64,000 nt of DNA, taken from NCBI RefSeq assembly GCF_003014755.1, contig NZ_PYAW01000002.1, positions 806,001-870,000 on the forward strand, given 5' to 3'. The first letter of the stretch is position 1; every line of letters starts with the position of its first letter. Under the pieces are notes generated by a model. That model worked only from the letters and a program-made list of their open reading frames with translations, made no database searches and was not told where the DNA came from. Below are positions 10,313-19,282 of the stretch, piece after piece. Origin of the DNA: Chitinophaga niastensis. GTDB taxonomy: Bacteria > Bacteroidota > Bacteroidia > Chitinophagales > Chitinophagaceae. The translations under genes and the position numbers were made by a program.

Positions 10313-10479
10313 GTGACCACCGTCACCTAAAACATTGACGAAGATCAGCAGGAACCCAATCTATATCCTTGTTCAGCATTGGCAGGGGTGTTATTTTCAT
10401 ATCTGCAATTGAACATCCACCGGGAGTTCTCAAAGCATGTGAATCAAATCAACAAAAACTGACAATGTGCTGTTGTAAG

Positions 10480-10513
10480 AGTATCACTGTTGTCACAGGC
10501 AGTGATACTTTTG
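10480..10513 (+). promoter_or_regulatory. Promoter -7 box with an overlapping 10-bp dyad (candidate operator)
   Basis: A perfect inverted repeat AGTATCACTG / CAGTGATACT (10480-10489 and 10500-10509, 10-nt spacer) overlaps a consensus -7 box TACTTTTG at 10506-10513. The box would start transcription near 10520, just ahead of the ATG at 10537, and that supports the later start for that gene. The arrangement is that of a repressor site covering a promoter. Whether the dyad binds a protein is inference. Confidence 0.55.
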
Positions 10514-10536
10514 TGGCACCTCTAAAAAATCGAGAT

Positions 10537-11226
10537 ATGTTTACCGGAATTTTTTCTTCCTCGCTGCAGCGGAAATTTTGCGAAGGGTTTCTGTTTTTCC
10601 CTATCAAACGTTTGCGGCAGTATGGCCATTTTATTTTCAAGCAATATAAGCCCCGTTCCGGTGTAAAAGCAGTATTGGATCATCAAACGGGAAAGTTTGA
10701 TTTTCATGCACGTTATGCATTTGAATTGAGCAGGTTAATAGCTGACAAAGCTATTCCGCAGGCATCGCTGGTGATAGGAAAAATGGAGGCCCTGTATGAA
10801 GTGATACGGGAAGGCACCCATAACAGCCCGGACATGTATCCGGATTTTAATGATGTGATCACCGGTTATTACCATGCAATCACAACGTACAATGGAGTGG
10901 TATTGGGAAATCTGCAGGAAGAAATGAAACCGGCATTGAAGAAAAAAGTGTCCGAGCGGATGTTCGAGGATATGGGTTATGATCATCATATTAAAGTACA
11001 GCGACTGATAAAGGAGTTTGTTGGGCAGAGTCAGGCTATTGTGGCTTTCCTGCAGAGCTGTGTGGATAAAGACTATGGTTTTCCGGCTAATTATAGCAGT
11101 CTTGAGCTGACTGACCTGATAACCGGCATCAAACAAGTGATTACTATACAACGCAATCTGATAGCCTCCTTGCAGGCATGGGGAAACGCGGATAAATTGC
11201 AGGGACGACAGGTATATTACAACTAG
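10537..11226 (+). CDS. Hypothetical helical protein, 229 residues
   Basis: I do not recognise the family. The frame is open from about 10369, but the ATG at 10537 is chosen because a -7 box and a dyad lie inside the upstream extension, whose translation is Cys-rich and not protein-like. The product has no signal peptide and no clear membrane segment. It is rich in amphipathic helices with scattered His and Tyr residues (for example YYHAIT and YDHHIK) but has no recognised metal-binding motif. It is followed after 23 nt by a second small helical protein in the same direction, so the two are likely one operon. The operon converges on a receiver-CRP regulator and kinase pair. A regulatory or stress role is possible but not shown. 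Confidence 0.6.
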   Translation: MFTGIFSSSLQRKFCEGFLFFPIKRLRQYGHFIFKQYKPRSGVKAVLDHQTGKFDFHARYAFELSRLIADKAIPQASLVIGKMEALYEVIREGTHNSPDMYPDFNDVITGYYHAITTYNGVVLGNLQEEMKPALKKKVSERMFEDMGYDHHIKVQRLIKEFVGQSQAIVAFLQSCVDKDYGFPANYSSLELTDLITGIKQVITIQRNLIASLQAWGNADKLQGRQVYYN

Positions 11227-11249
11227 CATATCAATATTATACTATCACT

Positions 11250-11630
11250 ATGTACCACCAAGCACATAATGGGCTAACAGATCTGGAATATAAACAACTG
11301 TGTAAATCCTGGAGTAAAATCCTGGAAACTTTGCGGGCAGATAATGCAGTGTTGATCAATCATTTGTCTGAAGTGCTGAAAGGAACCGCAAAAAGATCAT
11401 TTATTGAAGAAGCAGAAGAGTTTCAGTTGAGCATGCTCGATAAAGAAGAAACATTAATCCTGTTGCGGCATGAGTTACGGGAGCAGCTGGACTGGCTGGA
11501 AAGTCAGCCTGCAGAGAAGGAAGCGCCGCATCAGTATGCTACGCTGAAAAGCGATATGGAACAGATGGTGCAGGAATATGAACGCATGAAAGCTGCTTTC
11601 CTGGCTTTTGTGGCAGCAGAAAGAGTATAG
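11250..11630 (+). CDS. Hypothetical small coiled-coil-like protein
   Basis: The product is a 126-residue acidic protein that is almost entirely predicted helix, with heptad-like stretches near residues 45-75 and 90-120 and no Cys beyond one near the N-terminus. It has no signal peptide. The overall look (helical hairpin, many Glu/Gln/Lys) resembles small cytosolic adaptor or hemerythrin-like proteins, but I see no diagnostic His pattern, so no function is given. It lies 23 nt after the 229-residue hypothetical gene, and its stop is one base from the stop of the convergent response regulator gene. Confidence 0.6.
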   Translation: MYHQAHNGLTDLEYKQLCKSWSKILETLRADNAVLINHLSEVLKGTAKRSFIEEAEEFQLSMLDKEETLILLRHELREQLDWLESQPAEKEAPHQYATLKSDMEQMVQEYERMKAAFLAFVAAERV

Positions 11631-11631
11631 C

Positions 11632-12690
11632 TCAGTTGATCATAGCAGTGAGCTTTTTCCTGGAGAGCAGTGTGATCTGCCCTTCTTTTAACGCAATGAG
11701 TGCATCATCCCGGAAGTCGCCCAGGGTGCGGATCAGCGACTCTTTAGCTACTCCGGCTACGGCCGCCAGGTTTTCCCGGCTGATATCAATCGTAAAATCT
11801 TCCCTCCCCGCCGCATTGTATTTTTTATCCAGCATCATCAAGGCTTCCGCTACTTTTTTCCGCAACGAATTATACGCGAGCCCTATGAGTTGTTGTTCTT
11901 TTTCTGCCATATGGCTGGCGAGCAATTGTACAAACTTATGCAGCACTTCGGGGTAGCTGCCTAACAACGTTTCGAAATCTTTAGTTGGTATTACCGCCAG
12001 CAAGGTGTCTTCCATGGCCTCTGCATAGTCCTGGTAGGAGCTGCCCTCCAATAGGGCGTAATAACCAAGAAAATCGCCTTCATTGTATAAACCAACGATC
12101 AGCTCTTTACCGTCGTCGTTACGTTTATAAGTTTTTACTTTGCCCTTCAGCAGGTAGTATAAACAATCGGGGCGGTTGCCGGCCACATAAATATTTTGTT
12201 TCTTTTTGTAGTGATTTGTATTACGGCCTTCTTTCAGAGAAGATAGGAGGTCGCGCCCGGTGGTAGTGGATAGTAAGGCATCCAATCCATGTAGTCCGGA
12301 AGCTGTTTCCTGCTTTATTTCTGCGCATCTTTTCAAACGGCTTTCAATGGCGCTCAAAAGTTCTGTCCCTTCAAACGGTTTGGTGATATAATCATCTGCC
12401 CCCGATTCCATTCCTTTCCGGATATCTGTTTTTTCTGCTTTAGCAGTAAGGAAGATGAACGGTGTAGTCTGTAGTGTTTTATTTTTATGCAGCAAATGTA
12501 ATACGCCATATCCATCAAGTACCGGCATCATGATATCGCATACAATCAGTGCCGGCAGGTGTTCCAGTGCCATAGACACACCTTCTTTACCGTCGGCGGC
12601 AGTGAGTACGTGGTAGTTGGCCAGTTGCAGAATTTCAGCGATGTTATCGCGGATATCCGGGTTGTCTTCAATCAGCAGTATTTTATTCAC
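11632..12690 (-). CDS. Response regulator with receiver, cyclic-nucleotide-binding and CRP-type HTH domains
   Basis: This 352-residue cytosolic regulator joins a CheY-type receiver to a CRP/FNR module. The receiver (residues 1-120) shows the acidic pair near 8-9, phospho-acceptor Asp52 (CDIMMP) and the conserved Lys in TKPF. A cNMP-binding beta-roll spans about 150-265 (LLKGKVKTYK, GDFLGYYALL). A CRP-type winged helix follows near 285-345 (RENLAAVAGVAKESLIRTL). The hybrid would let a kinase control a CRP-like DNA binder. It begins 5 nt after the PAS kinase gene, which is its obvious partner. The cNMP pocket probably no longer needs cAMP, since Bacteroidota often lack it, but this is inference. 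Confidence 0.88.
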   Translation of the reverse strand: MNKILLIEDNPDIRDNIAEILQLANYHVLTAADGKEGVSMALEHLPALIVCDIMMPVLDGYGVLHLLHKNKTLQTTPFIFLTAKAEKTDIRKGMESGADDYITKPFEGTELLSAIESRLKRCAEIKQETASGLHGLDALLSTTTGRDLLSSLKEGRNTNHYKKKQNIYVAGNRPDCLYYLLKGKVKTYKRNDDGKELIVGLYNEGDFLGYYALLEGSSYQDYAEAMEDTLLAVIPTKDFETLLGSYPEVLHKFVQLLASHMAEKEQQLIGLAYNSLRKKVAEALMMLDKKYNAAGREDFTIDISRENLAAVAGVAKESLIRTLGDFRDDALIALKEGQITLLSRKKLTAMIN

Positions 12691-12695
12691 AGTTG

Positions 12696-14204
12696 TTAAT
12701 TTTGAGGGAATGGAACGGAAACGAGAAATTCTGTGCCTTTGCCAGGTTCGCTATTACAAGCCACTGTGCCATTCATCAGTTCAGCATATTTGGCTACTAT
12801 GTGCAATCCCAGGCCGGTGCCCTGAATGTTGGCAACGTTGTGGCCCCGGAAAAATCGCTCAAACAGATGTTGCCGGTCATCTTCCGAAATACCAATGCCT
12901 TTATCTTTTACAGATAATTCAAAAGTCTTTGGTCCGCATTGTGTACGGATAGAAATAACAGCTCCTTCCGGCGAAAATTTAATAGCGTTAGACACCAGGT
13001 TCATTACAATGTGTTTGAGTAACGTTGGGTCCAGATTAGCCTGTGCTGCGCCATGATGCTTATAATAAATATTTTGTAATGGTTTTTTCAGGCCTTCCAT
13101 TTCACTGATAATAGTACCTACATGTTTGCCGGCATCAAAGCTGCTATGTCGTACCTGGATCTTTCCTTCTTCAATTTTTCCTACAGATAAAAAGTCGTTC
13201 AGAATATCTGTAAGCATATTTACAGAAGAGATGATGCGCTGAATATGTTTGTTCCGCCTGGACTGATCTTCTGCTGCTTCGTATTTTGAAATAAGGTAGG
13301 TAGATGATAAAATTGCACTCAGCGGTGTTCTGAATTCATGCGATGCCAGGGACACAAACCTGGATTTCAATTCATTCAGCTCTTTTTCTTTTTCCAGGGC
13401 ATTCCGCAACTCCGTTTCCGCTTGTTTTCTTTTAGACATATCAATGGCAATGCCAATGTAACCAGTGATGGCGGCAGCATCGCGGACGGCAGTTACGGTG
13501 AGCGATACCGGTAAACGGCTGCCATCTTTCCGGATGTATTGCCATTCATATTCGTTGAGTAAATCCAGTTTAGCCTTGATCGTTAGTGTTTCTATGCCGG
13601 GCTCTACAGCCTGTTGTAACTGTTGCGAAAATTCTTCTGCCCGCTGGGCAACTTCTTCGGGATCGTGCAGCATCAGCGGAGTACATACATCAATCACTTC
13701 TATTGCCTTATAGCCAAGAATCCTTTCGGCAGCGGGGTTAAACCATTTGATATATCCTTCCGGGTTGATGACGATGATCATGGCACCGGCGTTGGTCCAC
13801 AAACTATTGAGGAAACTGTTCATCCGCTGTAGTGTACCATCTTTAATAGCGGCCTCTTTGCGATGTATATCCAGCTCCTGCTGCGTTATCTCAGATATTT
13901 TACGGTCAGAGATGTCTATTACGTATACAATGGTGAATTGCCCTGCAGGTGTATGATGTGTACCCAAACTAACCTCTACCGGAAAAGCACTGCCATCTTT
14001 TCGCAGGCCGGATCGCTCTTCAGAATGGAGCGGTAGCAACAATTCCAGCTGGCAGCCGGTAATTTCTTCTTTCGTATAGCCAAACTGGTTAAGCAGGAAT
14101 GGGTTTGCTTGTAGAATAATATAATTGCTGTCTGCTACCATAATACCGATGGTGGCATGGTTAAAAAGTACTTCAAAACCTATGTAATTGATGGAGTCAT
14201 TCAT
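12696..14204 (-). CDS. PAS-domain sensor histidine kinase (soluble)
   Basis: The 502-residue kinase has no membrane segment, so it senses a cytosolic signal. A first PAS domain covers about residues 8-105, ending in the PAC-like DISDRK, and a second covers about 130-265, ending in DMSKRK. The HisKA helix holds the phospho-acceptor His in SHEFRTPL near residue 295. The ATPase domain shows the N box (NLVSNAIKFSPEG), G1 (DKGIGIS) and G2 (GTGLGLHIV). It is the first gene of a pair with the receiver-CRP regulator 5 nt downstream. It is divergent from the haem uptake operon, separated by 237 bases, so it may control that operon; nothing in the sequence proves this. The PAS ligand is unknown. Confidence 0.9.
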   Translation of the reverse strand: MNDSINYIGFEVLFNHATIGIMVADSNYIILQANPFLLNQFGYTKEEITGCQLELLLPLHSEERSGLRKDGSAFPVEVSLGTHHTPAGQFTIVYVIDISDRKISEITQQELDIHRKEAAIKDGTLQRMNSFLNSLWTNAGAMIIVINPEGYIKWFNPAAERILGYKAIEVIDVCTPLMLHDPEEVAQRAEEFSQQLQQAVEPGIETLTIKAKLDLLNEYEWQYIRKDGSRLPVSLTVTAVRDAAAITGYIGIAIDMSKRKQAETELRNALEKEKELNELKSRFVSLASHEFRTPLSAILSSTYLISKYEAAEDQSRRNKHIQRIISSVNMLTDILNDFLSVGKIEEGKIQVRHSSFDAGKHVGTIISEMEGLKKPLQNIYYKHHGAAQANLDPTLLKHIVMNLVSNAIKFSPEGAVISIRTQCGPKTFELSVKDKGIGISEDDRQHLFERFFRGHNVANIQGTGLGLHIVAKYAELMNGTVACNSEPGKGTEFLVSVPFPQN

Positions 14205-14408
14205 ACAAGCAGGTTGTCTTTTACAATGGTGCTATATAAATTTAATAATTCCCGGTGGAATAACGATGTGTTGTTCAAAATTGGAGCGTTTTGTTTGATA
14301 TGAACAAAGTGTTTTTTTGTTTAATGTTTTGTTCGGGCTGCTAATTTCAATTTCCGGATTTCGCAAATAACTTTCCCGAACTCGTAAACATAAAAATTTT
14401 CCTGCCCT

Positions 14409-14416
14409 TACTTTTG
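14409..14416 (+). promoter_or_regulatory. -7 promoter box of the haem uptake operon
   Basis: TACTTTTG matches the Bacteroidota sigma-A -7 consensus TAnnTTTG. It lies 25 nt before the ATG at 14442, giving a short leader. No good -33 TTG is present at the usual distance, so activation by a regulator is plausible. Confidence 0.5.
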
Positions 14417-14441
14417 CATTACAATCTCACACAACAATAAG

Positions 14442-16514
14442 ATGTATAAATATTTATTCCTGCTTACCTGCATGATGCGGGTAGGGACTCTATTTGCCCA
14501 AACCGATACAACCCTTGACAGTAAAGTGTTACAGGAAGTAGTGGTAACGGCTACACGAAATGAACAATTGTTGAATAAAGTACCTATACCCGTTACCGTT
14601 ATTAATAAACAACAGATACAATCTATGGGTGCAGTATTGTTACAACAGGTACTGGCAGAACAAACCGGCTTGTTCATCACTTCCAATCACGGTACCGGTG
14701 TACAGATGCAGGGACTGGAAGCGGAGTATACACTCATTCTGCTGGATGGAGAGCCGCTGATAGGCAGAACAGCCGGGACATTTGATCTGTCGAGGATGGT
14801 GGTAAGTAATATAGAAAGGATAGAGATTATTAAAGGGCCTGTTTCTTCTTTATATGGTAGCGATGCGCTGGCAGGCGTGATTAATATTATTACGAGTGCC
14901 GGAAAAAAAGAAGGCGTAACCAGCATTACCGGACGATATGGTTCCAACAGTACTTATAATATAGATGGAAGTACTAAGATTCCCTATACCAAAGGATTAT
15001 TTTCTGTGAATGCTAACTATTATAACAGTAACGGCTACACGCTTGGAGGTAACACTACTTCGCCTACGGTATCTCCTTTTAAAGCCGTGACTGCTCAGTC
15101 GCGCTGGCAGCACAATTGGACAGACAAATGGCAAACAATACTATCCGGCAGATATTATGAGCAACGATACAACAGTTATTTCTCCGACAGTAAAGGAATG
15201 ATAGATGATATCGGAAAAGAGAAGGACATGAACGCATCACTGAATATCAGCAATACACCAAACAAAAATTTTACACAGGTACTGCGGATGTATTATTCCC
15301 GCTATGCTACTGATGGAGAGATGCGTTATCAGCAGGATAAAAGTTCGTACGATGCTTCTTTTTTTACACAAAATTATTTAAAACCTGAATACCAGGCAGA
15401 CTGGCGCATTCATCCCAAACATCAGCTCACAGCGGGTGTTGGGTATGTACACGAATCACTGGAAGCCACCCGTTACGATGACAAGATGGCTTTTAATACC
15501 GGGTATGTATTTTTACAGGAAAACTGGAAACCAACGGATGCCCTGAATATATTAGTGGGTGGACGTTTCGATACACATAATCAATATCCATCGCAGTTCA
15601 GCCCCAAACTATCTATATCCTATCAGATAAACCCTGCCTGGCGTATACTGGGTTCCGTAGGTCGGGGCTACCGTGCCCCCGACTTCCGGCAGTTGTACCT
15701 GCATTTCAATAATGCCGCTGTTGGATATACGGTGGTGGGTACAAAGCTGGCAGCAGATATTTTGCAGGAGATGCAACAACAGGGACAGATTAAAAAGGTG
15801 AACATCGATCCTGCACAGTTGAAAGACCTGAATGCCGAAAGCTCCTGGTCGTACAACCTGGGTGTACAGGGCAATCCGTTTGTTCATTCCACCGCTAAGG
15901 TGAATTTCTTCTACAACAAAGTGAATAACCTGATTGATACCCGCGCCATCGCAGTAAAAACAAACGACCTCGCAGTATATAGTTATGTGAATGTAAATCG
16001 TATTACTACCTGGGGCGCAGAAGTAGAGTTAGGACAAACCATTGGTAAGTACTGGCAGATCGCCGGCGGCTATCAGTATTTACGTACCCGTGATAATGAC
16101 CTGTTTGAAAAAGTAAAGAGGGGAGAAGTATATACCAAAGATGCAACTACCAAAGAAACCCGCGCACTCACCCGCAGCGAGTATTTCGGATTGTTTAACC
16201 GCTCACACCATGCGGCTAATCTCAAAATTGCGTATATCCATTCCCGTTTGGGGATAGATGCCAACGCACGTGTATTATACCGCAGTAAATATGGATTTAC
16301 TGATGAGAATGGCAATAATACACCCGACACCAAAAGCGAATTTGTACCCGGGTATGCCACCGTAAACCTGGCAGCTGCCAAATCCTTATTCCATCAGCAG
16401 CTGCGGCTACAGGCTACACTGGAAAACCTTTTTAATTACACTGATCCGCAACATATTCCAATAATGCCAGGGCGCATATATACAACGGGCTTCACCTGGA
16501 CATTCCGTCATTAA
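14442..16514 (+). CDS. hmuR: TonB-dependent haem receptor (HmuR-like)
   Basis: This outer-membrane receptor of 690 residues should import haem with energy from TonB/ExbBD. It has a signal peptide (MYKYLFLLTCMM...LFAQ), a TonB box LQEVVVTATR at about residues 30-39, and a plug domain to about 150 with LLDGEPLIGR and KGPVSSLYGSDALAG. A 22-strand barrel follows, ending in the aromatic Phe-containing C-terminus (TTGFTWTFRH). The barrel holds YRAP near residue 408, a motif shared by haem receptors, with a His a few residues later. The call as HmuR rests mainly on the next gene, a clear HmuY. The generic BtuB/FepA look alone would not settle the substrate. The 23-nt gap to hmuY indicates an operon. 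Confidence 0.85.
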   Translation: MYKYLFLLTCMMRVGTLFAQTDTTLDSKVLQEVVVTATRNEQLLNKVPIPVTVINKQQIQSMGAVLLQQVLAEQTGLFITSNHGTGVQMQGLEAEYTLILLDGEPLIGRTAGTFDLSRMVVSNIERIEIIKGPVSSLYGSDALAGVINIITSAGKKEGVTSITGRYGSNSTYNIDGSTKIPYTKGLFSVNANYYNSNGYTLGGNTTSPTVSPFKAVTAQSRWQHNWTDKWQTILSGRYYEQRYNSYFSDSKGMIDDIGKEKDMNASLNISNTPNKNFTQVLRMYYSRYATDGEMRYQQDKSSYDASFFTQNYLKPEYQADWRIHPKHQLTAGVGYVHESLEATRYDDKMAFNTGYVFLQENWKPTDALNILVGGRFDTHNQYPSQFSPKLSISYQINPAWRILGSVGRGYRAPDFRQLYLHFNNAAVGYTVVGTKLAADILQEMQQQGQIKKVNIDPAQLKDLNAESSWSYNLGVQGNPFVHSTAKVNFFYNKVNNLIDTRAIAVKTNDLAVYSYVNVNRITTWGAEVELGQTIGKYWQIAGGYQYLRTRDNDLFEKVKRGEVYTKDATTKETRALTRSEYFGLFNRSHHAANLKIAYIHSRLGIDANARVLYRSKYGFTDENGNNTPDTKSEFVPGYATVNLAAAKSLFHQQLRLQATLENLFNYTDPQHIPIMPGRIYTTGFTWTFRH

Positions 16515-16537
16515 ACCACTAAATATTAATTACCTAT

Positions 16538-17128
16538 ATGAAAAAGCAACATTTTATTTTGGGCACCATAGCGCTGTCCCTCTCTGTACTGGCTTCCTGT
16601 AGCAAAAATGATAATGATAAAGCAGCACCAGTTAAGCCGGCTATCGTTTCTACTACTGTTGTAAACCTGGATGCAGATGCCGCCAACAAAGGCACATTCA
16701 CCTTGTACAGCCTGGCAGATAACAAAATAATTCCTAACAGCGATTCCGCTACCACCAAATGGGATATAGGCTTTAAAGCTACCACACTGATCATTAACGG
16801 TGGCAGCAGTGGCCCGGGTAAAGCAACAGCACAGGTGGTAACCGGCATATACAATAACCTAACGCTGGCACCGGAAGATGGTTATGTGACAGATGCAACC
16901 GCAAAAAAAGCGATCACCGGCTGGTATTCCTATAACATGACTACGCATATCATTTCACCGGTTACCGGTGCTTTCATTGTATTGAAAACCGCTAACGGTA
17001 ATTATGCAAAGCTGGAGATCAGCAGCTATTATAAAGATGCACCAGCCACACCTACGGAAACAGCTGTGAGTCGCCACTATAATTTCAGATATGTGTATCA
17101 GCCTGATGGTACCCGCAATTTTAAATAA
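16538..17128 (+). CDS. hmuY: HmuY-family haem-binding lipoprotein
   Basis: The 196-residue protein has a lipoprotein signal (LSVLASC, Cys at about residue 21), so it is lipid-anchored and probably displayed on the outer membrane. The body fits the HmuY family, a haemophore that takes haem from host or environmental haemoproteins and hands it to HmuR. The markers are a conserved start after the linker (VVNLDADAA), the segment TTKWDIGFKAT and the closing RHYNFRYVY. Candidate axial ligands are the Met and His in YNMTTHIIS and the late His of SRHYNF. Known relatives use either His-His or Met pairs, so I cannot say which applies. It lies between the receptor and a DUF6607 gene, the usual order for this system. 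Confidence 0.88.
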   Translation: MKKQHFILGTIALSLSVLASCSKNDNDKAAPVKPAIVSTTVVNLDADAANKGTFTLYSLADNKIIPNSDSATTKWDIGFKATTLIINGGSSGPGKATAQVVTGIYNNLTLAPEDGYVTDATAKKAITGWYSYNMTTHIISPVTGAFIVLKTANGNYAKLEISSYYKDAPATPTETAVSRHYNFRYVYQPDGTRNFK

Positions 17129-17149
17129 CCTACTCAATTATAAATTTTC

Positions 17150-18100
17150 ATGAAAAATATTATCGCATTAACGATCGCAGGTGCCTGCATGGCGCTGGGT
17201 GCAACTGCCCAGAAAAAGACGAATGATAAACTATCGCAGGATAAGGCTGCCATCAAAGACATGTGTGGTTGCCACGAAGTAACCTTTGAATACACTGAAA
17301 CTTTTCCGGGAGATACCACGTATAAACCTAAAGGGTATCATAAAATAACGGATGCTATAGAATACATCACAGTGGCGGATGAAAGCAGCAGCCGTATTGT
17401 ATTGCAACATTTACTGGTAGCAGGCGGAGATGTGATCAAACATTGGACGGAAGACTGGCAATATGAAAACCAGGCATTACTCGCCTATGACCAGGACAAT
17501 CAGTGGAAAAAGATACAGCTGCCTGCTGCGCAGGTAAAAGGGCAGTGGACACAAAAAGTATTTGGTGTGGATGATGAGCCCCGTTACGAAGGGACTGCTA
17601 CCTGGGTACATGCCGATGGCCGTCATTATTGGGAAGCCAGCAGTGATGCACCTTTGCCCCGCCGGGAATATACCACCCGTAAGGATTATAACGTACTACA
17701 CCGTACTAATCATCATGAAATTACCGCCAATGGTAGTATTCACGAACAGGATAACCAGAAAGTGGTAAGAGCAAACGGACAGGATAAAGTTATTGTTGGT
17801 GAAAAAGGCTTGAATACCTACGCCCGCGTAGACGAAACTAAATGCCGGCAGGCAAAGGAATGGTGGGAACAAAATAAAGCATTCTGGGCGCTGGTGCGTA
17901 AAGGATGGGATAAGGTATACGGTGCTAACAGCACTATCAACTTACAAAAGAAAGTTAATAACGAACCATTATATAAAGTGATGATGGTGCTGGAGAAAAA
18001 GGCACTGCAAAAGGAATTGAGTGGCGAAGCCCTGGAAAAAGAAATAGGGAGCACGTTGCAACAGTTCGCCACCGCTAAAGATGTGAGTTTAAAACGATAA
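17150..18100 (+). CDS. DUF6607 family secreted protein (haem operon third gene)
   Basis: The product has 316 residues with a Sec signal peptide (MKNIIALTIAGACMALGATAQ) and a soluble mature part with no catalytic motif I recognise. Conserved-looking features are CGCHEV near residue 40, a Trp/His-rich centre (HWTEDWQYE, HADGRHYWEAS, RREYTTRKDYNVL) and a late Cys in ETKCRQAKEWW. It resembles the DUF6607 proteins that I recall next to hmuY in Bacteroidota. It follows hmuY by 21 nt and is closed by a terminator, so it belongs to the same operon. A role in haem handling in the periplasm is inference; His and Cys residues near the N-terminus would suit it. Confidence 0.72.
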   Translation: MKNIIALTIAGACMALGATAQKKTNDKLSQDKAAIKDMCGCHEVTFEYTETFPGDTTYKPKGYHKITDAIEYITVADESSSRIVLQHLLVAGGDVIKHWTEDWQYENQALLAYDQDNQWKKIQLPAAQVKGQWTQKVFGVDDEPRYEGTATWVHADGRHYWEASSDAPLPRREYTTRKDYNVLHRTNHHEITANGSIHEQDNQKVVRANGQDKVIVGEKGLNTYARVDETKCRQAKEWWEQNKAFWALVRKGWDKVYGANSTINLQKKVNNEPLYKVMMVLEKKALQKELSGEALEKEIGSTLQQFATAKDVSLKR

Positions 18101-18117
18101 ACGAGTGGATAAGAAAG

Positions 18118-18150
18118 AACCGCAGCTATTCCTGGCTGCGGTTTCTTTTT
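18118..18150 (+). terminator. Intrinsic terminator of the haem operon
   Basis: Arms AACCGCAGC (18118-18126) and GCTGCGGTT (18135-18143) enclose an 8-nt loop and are followed by TCTTTTTATT. The A-rich left flank makes it usable by the convergent lipoprotein gene, whose stop is at 18152. Confidence 0.85.
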
Positions 18151-18151
18151 A

Positions 18152-19099
18152 TTATCTGTTAAAGGCGTTATAACGGCTGATCAGTGTATCGTAATTACCA
18201 TTCAGTGATTCGATATTGCTATCTGTTAACGCACCTTTTTCTTTCGCATCGCGCATGATCTTTTTTGCATTGAGCAGGAAATCATGATAGCTGGTGTAAA
18301 AGGAGTCGAAGGAAGCATCGTTGTGTTCTTTAGCGGCGTTGGTTTTATCTATTTTTGCATGTTCAGCTTGTGCTTTTTCCATTGCATCGTAAGCTGCCTG
18401 CGCCTTGTCGCTGATCTTATTATAATCATTTCCGCCATCTTCCAGTATGTTGATGAATTCACATACTGATTTCATATCGGCTTTCATGGCCAGTATATAG
18501 TCTTTCAACGGGCTATCTTTCAATATCACGGCTTCGCTGGCATCTGCCACCTCATTTACTTTCTTTATCAGTACTGTTTTTTGTGCATATAGCGACTGTA
18601 TATTGTTACGTACAGAATCTACCAGGGCATATCCTTTTGCACCTTTATCATCTTTGAAGTCCTGTGCTATCAGGTAGTCCTGCAACAGCTTGTACGATGC
18701 GCCTACATTCTTGTAGGTAGCTTGCCAGCCGGCTACTTTTTCTTTAAAGAATTGTTGGTCTGCTTTGCTTAAAGCATCTACCGGCTTGTCTACTGTTACC
18801 TTGGAAGGGTTAAAGGACGGTATGTCCATAGGCGGTATAACGCCGCTGAATGCAAATGCGTCGGTTGGGTTTTTTAGTCCTTTTTCAATAATATCCAGAT
18901 TGCCTAATATACGGCTGGTGTAATTATTGCTTTTGTTTGACATATCTACGAGCAGGTTGGTGTATTCAATCACCTGACTGGCACTTGATGCAGATTTTTC
19001 TGCATAGGCGGCGGCTCCTTCTTTACTGCTGTTATTGCAGGATATGGATGTTGTTATCAGGGCTATGCTTACAGCAGCGCAGAAAATAGATTTTTTCAT
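18152..19099 (-). CDS. DUF3829-like (YiiG-type) lipoprotein
   Basis: The 315-residue protein begins with a lipoprotein signal (MKKSIFCAAVSIALITTSISC, Cys at residue 21). The mature part is almost all helical and Asn/Lys/Asp-rich, with the segment QVIEYTNLLVDMSNKSNNY near residue 43. This pattern resembles the DUF3829/YiiG family of predicted lipoproteins, whose function is unknown. No enzymatic motif is visible. It is transcribed alone on the minus strand, convergent with the haem operon and sharing its terminator. A -7 box lies about 70 bases upstream. I rate the family name as moderate and the lipoprotein call as strong. Confidence 0.7.
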   Translation of the reverse strand: MKKSIFCAAVSIALITTSISCNNSSKEGAAAYAEKSASSASQVIEYTNLLVDMSNKSNNYTSRILGNLDIIEKGLKNPTDAFAFSGVIPPMDIPSFNPSKVTVDKPVDALSKADQQFFKEKVAGWQATYKNVGASYKLLQDYLIAQDFKDDKGAKGYALVDSVRNNIQSLYAQKTVLIKKVNEVADASEAVILKDSPLKDYILAMKADMKSVCEFINILEDGGNDYNKISDKAQAAYDAMEKAQAEHAKIDKTNAAKEHNDASFDSFYTSYHDFLLNAKKIMRDAKEKGALTDSNIESLNGNYDTLISRYNAFNR

Positions 19100-19166
19100 G
19101 TTTTTAAAGATATTTTATTCGGATTAAACAATTACACGTTTTAGCGTGTAGGGGTAATTTGTGGGG

Positions 19167-19174
19167 CAAAGATA
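19167..19174 (-). promoter_or_regulatory. -7 promoter box of the DUF3829-like gene
   Basis: On the minus strand the bases read TATCTTTG, a match to TAnnTTTG, placing the start of transcription about 60 nt ahead of the gene. No clear -33 TTG is seen. Confidence 0.45.
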
Positions 19175-19282
19175 TTTTTTCAGATGGAAATAAAAAAAAT
19201 GTATTCTGATATGTCTGTTTAGCAGACCTTTTTTATACCACAATATTACTTTACATTTCCGTATCAATTAAAATCTTGCCTT

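Noticed and set aside
10369..10536. An N-terminal extension of the 229-residue hypothetical protein.
   Set aside because: The stretch contains a consensus -7 box and a perfect dyad, and its translation (with a Cys run) does not look like protein.
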